This document shows positions 16,987-23,843 of a stretch of DNA of 36,959 nt, in pieces (within the stretch, counting starts at the first letter, position 1; each line of letters opens with the position of its first letter). Source of the DNA: Gemmatimonadaceae bacterium (lineage in GTDB: Bacteria; Latescibacterota; UBA2968; UBA8231); NCBI GenBank assembly GCA_002726335.1, contig PBSR01000187.1, forward strand, positions 1-36,959, read 5' to 3'. The translations under genes and the position numbers were made by a program. The notes under the pieces were generated by a model, which was given only the letters and a program-made list of their open reading frames with translations, was not told the DNA's origin and made no database searches.

Positions 16987-17750
16987 GCCGAACTCCCGTG
17001 CAGACGTTCAACGACCTGTTTCGTGATCTGGTCTACCAGGTCCGCTGTGCCATCGCCGGTCTCTGACCTCGAGCAGCTGGGTCCGGTGATCCCGAATCGA
17101 GAACGCAGGTCAATCAGTTCCTCGACGTGGGGGCCGCTCAGGGTGTTGGTCGAGCCGAGCTGCCTTGCTACGAGGGCGATGCGGGCAAAGTGTTCCACCG
17201 TCTCCATCTTGAAATGGGCTTCCTGCACACTCTTGCCCAGTGTCACGGCACCGTGATTGGCCATCAGCACGGCATCGTATTTCTCGACCAGGTCTCGCAT
17301 GGGAGTGAAGATGTCGGGGCCGCCAGGCGTTCCATAGGGAGCCAGCGGAATACCGCCGAGCAGGACGACGACCTCAGGCAGGACGCACTCCGTCAGGTCG
17401 AGTCCGGCCACGGCGAATCCCGTCGCCGTCGGTGGATGGGCGTGGACGACGGCGGCGATATCGCCACGGAGCTTGTAGGCCTCGAGGTGCATGCGGATCT
17501 CGGAAGAGATCTTCATCGGTCCCGAAACCTGCGCCCCGTCCATGTCGCAGATGGCGAGCATGTCCTCCTTCAGGAATCCCTTGCTGACACCCGTGGGCGT
17601 GCACAGCACGCGATCCGGACCCAGACGGGCCGAGATATTGCCGTCGTTGGCAGCGACGAAAGCGCGGGCATAGATCCGTCGCCCCATCTCGCAGATTTCC
17701 TGACGGGCAGCATAGGCAGAACCGACGGTGGCGACGCTCTCAGCGCACAT
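16983..17750 (-). CDS. Class II aldolase/adducin family protein, fuculose-phosphate aldolase-like
   Basis: A zinc-dependent aldolase or epimerase fold of 255 residues. Seen: NDGNISARLG near the N-terminus, TPTGVSKGFL, SSEIRMHLEAY (catalytic Glu region), HAHPPTATGFAVAG (two zinc His), then LGGIPLAPYGTPG and ANHGAVTLG (third zinc His). These features fit L-fuculose- or rhamnulose-1-phosphate aldolase relatives; the substrate is not certain. The frame is open upstream to 17846, but ATG 17750 (an 11-base overlap with the gene before) fits the family start. The BMC shell gene two positions upstream suggests the aldolase could act in a microcompartment. Confidence 0.85.
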   Translation of the reverse strand: MCAESVATVGSAYAARQEICEMGRRIYARAFVAANDGNISARLGPDRVLCTPTGVSKGFLKEDMLAICDMDGAQVSGPMKISSEIRMHLEAYKLRGDIAAVVHAHPPTATGFAVAGLDLTECVLPEVVVLLGGIPLAPYGTPGGPDIFTPMRDLVEKYDAVLMANHGAVTLGKSVQEAHFKMETVEHFARIALVARQLGSTNTLSGPHVEELIDLRSRFGITGPSCSRSETGDGTADLVDQITKQVVERLHGSSA

Positions 17751-18657
17751 GGGCGAACTCGACTCGCTTCGGGTGTGTGGAGAATTGGTTGCGGCGGGTG
17801 ACCAGAGACAACACGAGCAGACCCACCACTCCCGGGGCCAGCACATTCAGGCAGAAGAGCATGAGAGACGCATGTACCGCCGTAGCCGCACCGACGCCGA
17901 CTGTGCCGAGTACGCCGACGGCAGCGCCTTCGCGTACCCCCAGGTCCATCAGGCTGATGGGCAGCAGCGTCTTGAGGGCGAACATGGCAGGAATCGCCAT
18001 GATGGCCCCCTCCGGGACAGGCCCCGTCGAGCGGAGCAGACAGAACATCTGCAGGAAGAAGAGCAGGTTGAACAGGACCGCAGCTGAGGCATTGCCGACC
18101 CAGCCCTGCCAGCCCACATCTGTCAACATGGACAGACGGCGCCAGGGAGCCAGGCGCCTCGGAATCCTGTGGCCGAACCGGTACCATGCCAGACCGACGA
18201 CGGCACCCGCCCCAACAGCCCACATTCCCCACAGAACCGGCGCCACATACAGGGCGCCCAGCGCCCCGACCCACAGGGTCACGAAGCTGGACACAAGACG
18301 ATCTGCCGTTGCCAGCATCGTGCCTCGCAAACGATCTCCCTGCCAGCCCACCGCCCGGCCGAGCTCACCGAGGCGCCCGGGAGTCAGCAGGCCGAGACCA
18401 AAGCCGGTGAACAGGGACTGCACAATGTCTCCCTCACCAATGCCCGGCAGTCCGGCCTGAACCAGGCGCCGCCATTTCCACCACTGTATCAGCAGTCCGA
18501 TCGGTGTCAACGACGCTGCCAGCAGCAGCCAGCGGGGCTGGGCGGCAGCCGCGGCGGCGAGCAGGTCAGCCGGTGGCAGGATCCAACGCAACAAGGCGAA
18601 GAGCAGGGCGGACGCCACCGCCAGTCGTATGCCCGGATGCTTGAGGTCCGGTCTCAA
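17740..18657 (-). CDS. Flippase-like membrane protein (UPF0104 / lysyl-PG synthase transmembrane family)
   Basis: The 305-residue, strongly hydrophobic product has about eight spans. Two conserved loops identify the family: [13 protein letters not shown] (PGRxGE motif, about 90-102) and [19 protein letters not shown] (PISxxxLGVREG, about 227-245). Members include the membrane part of MprF and AglD-like proteins that move lipids or lipid-linked sugars. The substrate here is unknown. The start is TTG, overlapping the BMC-H stop (TTGA), so it is translationally coupled to the shell gene. Confidence 0.82.
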   Translation of the reverse strand: MRPDLKHPGIRLAVASALLFALLRWILPPADLLAAAAAAQPRWLLLAASLTPIGLLIQWWKWRRLVQAGLPGIGEGDIVQSLFTGFGLGLLTPGRLGELGRAVGWQGDRLRGTMLATADRLVSSFVTLWVGALGALYVAPVLWGMWAVGAGAVVGLAWYRFGHRIPRRLAPWRRLSMLTDVGWQGWVGNASAAVLFNLLFFLQMFCLLRSTGPVPEGAIMAIPAMFALKTLLPISLMDLGVREGAAVGVLGTVGVGAATAVHASLMLFCLNVLAPGVVGLLVLSLVTRRNQFSTHPKRVEFAHVR

Positions 18658-19052
18658 GACCGGTGCGCCTGCGAGAATCCAGCGTCAGGCAACAGTCCCA
18701 GAAGTCCAGCATGGGGGCGGGCGATGACGTGTACCGCAATCACCTCGCCCACGGCCCTGGCTGCGGTTTCACCGGAATCTGTAGCCGCCTGGACCGCGGC
18801 TACATCACCCCGTACGAGGGTGGTGACCAACCCCCCGCCCACGATCTGCCAACCCGCCAACTCCACATCGGCAGCTTTCACCATCGCATCCGCGGCCTCG
18901 ATCGCTGCCACGAGACCGCGTGTTTCGATCATACCCAGAGCGTCGCCAGGAGTTGCTGTCGGTGCGTCGCTCAAGAAATCGTGTCCGTATGGCGAGGAGG
19001 AGCGCTTGCTATCCAAGCCAAGTAAGATGGGAGTGCCCACACTGACGGTCAA
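18654..19052 (-). CDS. BMC-H shell protein of a bacterial microcompartment, with N-terminal extension
   Basis: It contains one complete Pfam00936-type BMC domain (about residues 38-112): [30 protein letters not shown], the pore loop [23 protein letters not shown] and the terminal VIARPH. Such proteins form hexamers that tile microcompartment shells. The pore loop differs from the frequent IGSGL. The start at TTG 19052 has GGAGG six bases upstream, so a 37-residue extension before the BMC domain is likely real; TTG 18974 would remove most of it but lacks a good ribosome site. No other shell gene (BMC-T or BMC-P) is in the window. Confidence 0.88.
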   Translation of the reverse strand: MTVSVGTPILLGLDSKRSSSPYGHDFLSDAPTATPGDALGMIETRGLVAAIEAADAMVKAADVELAGWQIVGGGLVTTLVRGDVAAVQAATDSGETAARAVGEVIAVHVIARPHAGLLGLLPDAGFSQAHRS

Positions 19053-19058
19053 GGAAGT

Positions 19059-19063
19059 CCTCC
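19059..19063 (-). promoter_or_regulatory. Ribosome-binding site that decides the long BMC-H start
   Basis: GGAGG on the minus strand with a 6-base spacer to TTG 19052. The shorter candidate start at 18974 has no comparable signal. Confidence 0.7.
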
Positions 19064-19080
19064 GTCAGATGTGAACCCGT

Positions 19081-19110
19081 TTGACAGGCCGTCCGTCAGC
19101 CGGATAGCTT
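19081..19110 (+). promoter_or_regulatory. Sigma70-like promoter of the outer-membrane barrel gene
   Basis: TTGACA (19081-19086, perfect -35), an 18-base spacer and TAGCTT (19105-19110). It lies between the divergent BMC-H and barrel genes and would give a leader of about 50 bases. Confidence 0.6.
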
Positions 19111-19168
19111 GCTGATCTGCAGTGCGGGATTCCCCCGAATCTCAATCCAAAACAGTGGAGGTCGCCCC

Positions 19169-20263
19169 TTGACCCGCTCCGCCGCTTGCTGGCTGGTCCC
19201 ACTCCTGCTGGTGCTGGCAGGCACGAAGGCTGCTGCCGAACCCTACATCGCCCTTCGTGAGGGGCTCAAGTGCAGCACGTGCCATGTCAACCATACCGGC
19301 GGTGGCATGCGCAACGGGTTTGGTGCGTTGTTCACACAGGAGGAGATCACCCCCCTGCTCGAAGAGATATCCGAAGCCGCCCTCGATTTCTCCGCCGATC
19401 TCGGGCCGAGCATCAGCGTGGGAGCCGACTTTGTCGCCGCCAACGAGACGGTCGCCGGATCGGAGGGGAGGGACAGACAGAATACCTTCGCCATTCACAG
19501 CGGCAATCTCTACGTCGATGTTCATCTTCTCCCCGGGGTCATGTCCCTCTACTTCGATGAGATCCTGGCTCCTGGAGGGGCGGCGAGCCGCGAAGCCTTC
19601 CTTCTGTTGGAAGGATTGCCCGCCTCCGGGTACGCCAAGGTTGGACGCATGCTGCTGCCCTACGGCATCCGCATGTGGGATGATGACGCCTTTGTGCGCC
19701 GCGTCACGGGGTTCAATTATGACAACCAGGACCTCGGGGTGGAAGTTGGCTTCGAGCCGGGTCCGCTGCTACTGGCCCTGGCCCTGAGCAACGGCACGCA
19801 GGGTGGCCGTGACGACAACGCGGGGAAGCAGGTGTCAGGCGTCTTGAGCTGGTGGCATGAGAGATTCGTCGTCGGTGCCTCGGTTGCCTACAACGATCCG
19901 CCGGGCGGCGATCGTCTCGTGGCGGGCCCTTTCGCCTCCACGTCGCTGGGGCCGTTGACCTGGACCGGCGAGGCCGACTGGATTGCCGAGACGTCAGCCG
20001 GGGGCGATACCGACCAGTTCGTCGCTTTCACCAGTGTCGATCTGTGGTTGCGCCAGGCCGTCAACCTGCGTCTTGCCTTCGACTACCACGATCCCTATGA
20101 CACCGTGGCCGAAGACGAGCGGAGTCGGGTTAGTTTCGCCGCCGATGCGTTCCTCACGCCCTTCCTCAATGCGTCCTTCGTCTACCATCTGCGCGACAGC
20201 GTTCCGCAGGACCCAGGGGGAAACGCCAACGGTTTCGGACTGAGTCTGCACGCCCATTTCTAG
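19169..20263 (+). CDS. Outer-membrane beta-barrel protein with a single N-terminal heme-c motif
   Basis: The 364-residue product starts with a signal peptide (cleavage near KAAA/EPY). A single c-type heme site CSTCH (35-39) follows, in the context LKCSTCHVNHTGGGMRNGFG. The remainder is rich in alternating aromatic/polar strands and ends in HAHF with a terminal Phe, typical of a barrel inserted by the Bam machinery. Possible roles are a porin or an electron-transfer conduit; neither is shown. The start is TTG 19169, fixed by GGAGG at 19157-19161 with a 7-base spacer; an upstream in-frame ATG at 19109 lies inside the promoter region. It is the only plus-strand gene in the first 26 kb and ends 19 bases from the convergent ychF. 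Confidence 0.75.
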   Translation: MTRSAACWLVPLLLVLAGTKAAAEPYIALREGLKCSTCHVNHTGGGMRNGFGALFTQEEITPLLEEISEAALDFSADLGPSISVGADFVAANETVAGSEGRDRQNTFAIHSGNLYVDVHLLPGVMSLYFDEILAPGGAASREAFLLLEGLPASGYAKVGRMLLPYGIRMWDDDAFVRRVTGFNYDNQDLGVEVGFEPGPLLLALALSNGTQGGRDDNAGKQVSGVLSWWHERFVVGASVAYNDPPGGDRLVAGPFASTSLGPLTWTGEADWIAETSAGGDTDQFVAFTSVDLWLRQAVNLRLAFDYHDPYDTVAEDERSRVSFAADAFLTPFLNASFVYHLRDSVPQDPGGNANGFGLSLHAHF

Positions 20264-20282
20264 CATAGAGCCCTGATGGGAC

Positions 20283-21377
20283 TCAACTCTTGAACAGGAA
20301 GGTGACCACGTCACCTTCGTCGATGGCGTAGTCTCGACCTTCGGCGCGCAGGCGACCGGATTCGCGAAGCTTGGACAGGTGACCACCCACGGCCTCAAGG
20401 TCGTCGGCCGTTGCCACCTCGGCGCGAATGAAACCGGATTCCATGTCGCTGTGGATGCGGCCGGCAGCCGCTGCCGCAGTGCTGCCGCGTGGCAGTTGCC
20501 AGCCCTGCAGCTTGTCGTTGGCCAGAGTGTAGAACGTGATCAGGTCGAGAAGCTTGTAGGCAGACTGCACAAGGCTGTCGACGCCGCTTTCTCCCAGTCC
20601 CATCTCGGCGAGAAAAGCGGTCCTCTCCGTCGCCTCCAGTTGGGCGATCTCGGCCTCGATCTGTGCCGAGATGACGACGACCCCGGAGGCGCCATGGCGC
20701 TGGCGCAGGCCGTCGATCCAGGGGCCACCCGTGAGGGCCGCCGACTCGTCGACGTTGGCCACCAGCAGCATCGGCTTCTCCGTCAGAAAAGCGTATCCGC
20801 GCAGGGACTCCAGCTGTTCCCTGCCCAGACCGGCCTCACGAATGGTGATCCCCTGTGTAAGGGCGGCGTGGGCTGCCTCCAGGGCCACCAGTTCCACCTG
20901 GCGTTGTGAACGCGGATCGGAACGGACCACCTTGTCGAGGTTGGGCAGGTTTCGCTCGGTTACTTCCAGGTCGGCGAGCAGCAACTCGGAAACGACGGTG
21001 TCGGCGTCCCGCAGGGGGTTGAGGTCGGTCTCCACGTGGGACACGCTGTCGTCGGCGAAGCAGCGGACCACATGGAGTAGCGCATCGGTGTCGCGAACGT
21101 CGGCGAGAAAGCGATTCCCCCGTCCCTCCCCCCGACTGGCACCCCGAACCAGCCCGGCGATGTCGGTGATCTGGATCGCCGTGTTGATGCAGTCGGCTGG
21201 TTGTAGCAACGTTTCCAGCCGGCGGAGTCGCGGGTCGGGCACCGTGACGATTGCCATGTTCGGCTCGATCGTACAGAATGGATAACTAGACGCCGGTACA
21301 CTGCCCCGCGTCAGGGCATTGAAGAGCGTCGATTTTCCCACATTGGGCAGGCCGACGATCCCCGTGGATAAGCTCAA
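20283..21377 (-). CDS. ychF: YchF/OLA1-type ATPase
   Basis: YchF is an Obg-family P-loop protein that prefers ATP and binds ribosomes. The 364-residue product has Walker A GLPNVGKST (9-17), the G2/G3 region with DIAGLVRGASRGEGRGNRFL, the NVDE motif of the ATP-specific NxxE type, and a C-terminal TGS-like domain (LITFYTLANDKLQGW, GRIHSDMESGFIRAEV). The start is TTG, overlapping the rqcH stop (TTGA). It closes the valS operon. Confidence 0.95.
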   Translation of the reverse strand: MSLSTGIVGLPNVGKSTLFNALTRGSVPASSYPFCTIEPNMAIVTVPDPRLRRLETLLQPADCINTAIQITDIAGLVRGASRGEGRGNRFLADVRDTDALLHVVRCFADDSVSHVETDLNPLRDADTVVSELLLADLEVTERNLPNLDKVVRSDPRSQRQVELVALEAAHAALTQGITIREAGLGREQLESLRGYAFLTEKPMLLVANVDESAALTGGPWIDGLRQRHGASGVVVISAQIEAEIAQLEATERTAFLAEMGLGESGVDSLVQSAYKLLDLITFYTLANDKLQGWQLPRGSTAAAAAGRIHSDMESGFIRAEVATADDLEAVGGHLSKLRESGRLRAEGRDYAIDEGDVVTFLFKS

Positions 21378-23104
21378 TCCTTCTCACCTTCCTCGGCAGG
21401 CAGCAGCGCCGGCCGGACCATGATGGTCTTCTCCCGTTTCATCACCGCCAGACCCGGAACGGCCCCGCGTGGCTTGGAGACGAACTTGGCCAGAGTGTAG
21501 ACGACGGGAACCTTGTTGGCTGTGCGCCCCTTGCTCCAGTAGGCGGCGACACCTGCAGCCTCCTCCAGAGCCCGGCTGCTGGGGTCCTCCTTCCTGCCTT
21601 CTCGGCGAAGGATGACATGCGATCCCGCATACCCGTGGGCGTGGAACCAGACATCGTTCTGCGTTGCCAATCGGTGTGAGAGGATGTCGTTCTCACGATT
21701 GTTGCGGCCAGCCCAGACGGACCATCCGTCGCTGGTAAGGTACCGTCGAGGTCGGGCGCCCTGGCGGTCGTCCTCCGGTGGCCCGTCACCCTTGCCATCG
21801 CGCGGTGGTGTCTGTCTGACTTCCACCCGGCGTTCCCATCGTGCCATCGTCTCCTCCGATATCTCGTCGCCCTGGCGCAAGCCTTCGAGCAGTCCTTCGG
21901 TTTCAAAAATCAGTTCCCGCACACGGTGCAACCGCGGGGGCAGGACGTGGGCACGGCGGCGCAGCTTCGCCGATCGACGCAGCAACCGGGCCGCATGTTG
22001 TGCCGACGTCTCTCCCGGCGCCAGGCGGATGTCGATCATCGCCGAGCCGCGTGCGTCATGGACATCGGGAATGCTGCCGTTGCCGCCGGTTTCTATGGCG
22101 GCGGCGGCGGCCATGAGCGAGTTGCCTCTGCGTTCCAGAGCATCGGCGTCATCCGCTTCGTCCAGGTCCTTCTGCAGACCCGTGCCACGACGTTGAAGCA
22201 CGCGCAGGACTTTCTCAAGCCGACGGCGATGTCCCGGTGTGGACCCAATGGGCACGATGGTGGCCTCTTCGGCCGCCGGTTCCAGAGCGGAACTCACCGT
22301 GGCGAATCTCACCGTATGAATGTCTTTTTCGGCTGGTGCCGCGACGGAAACTCTGATCGGTCCCCGGGTCCAGCGGTACACGGGACCGGCAGCACGCGAC
22401 CACAGTTGCTGGGCCATCCGTCGCAGCGTCGCGATGTCTCCATCGGCGAGATCGGCGACGGCAGCTCCAGGGTCGATCTCGCTGTCGGCGCACAGCCGGC
22501 TGATGAGATGACGATCGGCGCCGGCGAGCGCCTGCTGCAGAGCCTGTTCCAGGGCACCGCCATGACGCTGCAGCGTGTCGGCGAATTCCGCCTCGGTGTG
22601 ACGGACAGGGTCGAGGCGCTCGGCCATGACGGGCGCCTGGTATGGCGAGCCATACGCCGGCGCCCGGCGATCGCCTCGCCCCGCCCATACACCCAGGATG
22701 CGGCCGTGACTTCGGGATACGAGAACCGCCCGATACCTGGGCGGGATCAGCAATATGTGCAAGAGGCCGTGAGTGAGGCGGGACTCGGCGTCGGGTCGAC
22801 TGAGACACAGGCTGAGTACGCGGTCCCCGGGGACGGCGACAATGCTGTCGATACGCGAGCCCTGCAGGTAACGCTCGCGTCCTCCCCCGTCTGCCAGTGT
22901 CGGCGCGGGAGCCAGGCTCAGGGTGCCGGGGGGACCGTATTCTAGTCGTATGCCCCAGGTGTCGTCGGTCTCACCCCCGGGTGCGGACGCCAGCAGCAGG
23001 TCGAGTCCAGTGTCATCGGCATGGGCGTTGCGGATGTGACAGCCCACGTGCCTGTTGGCCAATTCCGCAGCCAGCACTTTGATCGTGAGAGAATCGAGAA
23101 TCAA
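21374..23104 (-). CDS. rqcH: RqcH/NFACT ribosome quality-control protein
   Basis: RqcH binds stalled large ribosomal subunits and directs alanine tailing of the nascent chain. The 576-residue product has an NFACT-N domain with the Asp-Arg pair D94-R95 (GDRVLSL), which corresponds to the DR needed for tailing in Bacillus RqcH. A long charged helical middle follows, and then an NFACT-R domain (SDGWSVWAGRNNRENDILS, NDVWFHAHGYAGSHVI, TANKVPVVYTLAKFVSKP, VMKREKTIMVRP). The start is TTG 23104 with GGGAG seven bases before it. It was formerly annotated as fibronectin-binding protein. Confidence 0.93.
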   Translation of the reverse strand: MILDSLTIKVLAAELANRHVGCHIRNAHADDTGLDLLLASAPGGETDDTWGIRLEYGPPGTLSLAPAPTLADGGGRERYLQGSRIDSIVAVPGDRVLSLCLSRPDAESRLTHGLLHILLIPPRYRAVLVSRSHGRILGVWAGRGDRRAPAYGSPYQAPVMAERLDPVRHTEAEFADTLQRHGGALEQALQQALAGADRHLISRLCADSEIDPGAAVADLADGDIATLRRMAQQLWSRAAGPVYRWTRGPIRVSVAAPAEKDIHTVRFATVSSALEPAAEEATIVPIGSTPGHRRRLEKVLRVLQRRGTGLQKDLDEADDADALERRGNSLMAAAAAIETGGNGSIPDVHDARGSAMIDIRLAPGETSAQHAARLLRRSAKLRRRAHVLPPRLHRVRELIFETEGLLEGLRQGDEISEETMARWERRVEVRQTPPRDGKGDGPPEDDRQGARPRRYLTSDGWSVWAGRNNRENDILSHRLATQNDVWFHAHGYAGSHVILRREGRKEDPSSRALEEAAGVAAYWSKGRTANKVPVVYTLAKFVSKPRGAVPGLAVMKREKTIMVRPALLPAEEGEKD

Positions 23105-23108
23105 CGGC

Positions 23109-23843
23109 TCACTCCCAGACGATCACCTCGATCCGTCGGTTCAGCGTCTTGTTCTCGGGCGTGTTGTTGGGCACGATCGGCTGGGCTTCGCCGTATCCCT
23201 TCGCCTCGACCATCGACGGGGTGATGAAGTCGTATTCATCGACGAGGTACTTGGTGATCTGCTGGGAGCGCTGCTCGGACAGTCGCATGTTGTCCATCTG
23301 CTCACCGTCGGAGTCAGTATGCCCTTCGACGACCAGCTTGGCTGGCGAGAAGAGCCGGACGAAGTCGGCCACCTTGGCGAATTCTTCTGCCGCTGCCGGC
23401 TTGAGCTCGTACGAGCCGGGGTCGAAAAGCACGCCGGAGTCGAGGATGAGGCGGGGCACGACAATGTCTCCCTTTACCGCAGTCTTGTACTTGATCACCG
23501 ATTGAGACATGATTCTGGCATTGGCCGTGAACAGACCGATGGATGACTGCTGCTGGGCGTCGGTGATCGTCATGTTTCCGATGAACAGGCGCATGGGTAC
23601 TGGAATCCGCCGCGACAGACGGACCTCCCGGTAGACGTTGAGCACGTCACCACGATTGACACTGTGCACCTGGCCCTTGTCGATCACATAGCGCCGATCG
23701 GCCAGTTCAGCCGCCGACAGCGAGCCCGAATCGGTCTGGTTGACGACGCCGATGATCCGCGGTGGCGTGAAGGCAGCGCCCGCTTCGACCGCACTCAGCA
23801 GCAGCACGAGGCCTATGTGCCCGGACAAGAGGGATCGAATCAT
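23109..23843 (-). CDS. OmpA-family protein
   Basis: The 244-residue protein has a signal peptide (LVLLLSAVEAGAA) and an N-terminal domain of about 115 residues with the look of a beta-rich fold (GDVLNVYREVRL). A C-terminal OmpA peptidoglycan-binding domain follows, with VEGHTDSDGEQMDNMRLSEQRSQ and NKTLNRRIEV. The Asp/Arg pair that binds diaminopimelate lies in these segments. It probably anchors the envelope to peptidoglycan. The start overlaps the valS stop (ATGA). Confidence 0.88.
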   Translation of the reverse strand: MIRSLLSGHIGLVLLLSAVEAGAAFTPPRIIGVVNQTDSGSLSAAELADRRYVIDKGQVHSVNRGDVLNVYREVRLSRRIPVPMRLFIGNMTITDAQQQSSIGLFTANARIMSQSVIKYKTAVKGDIVVPRLILDSGVLFDPGSYELKPAAAEEFAKVADFVRLFSPAKLVVEGHTDSDGEQMDNMRLSEQRSQQITKYLVDEYDFITPSMVEAKGYGEAQPIVPNNTPENKTLNRRIEVIVWE

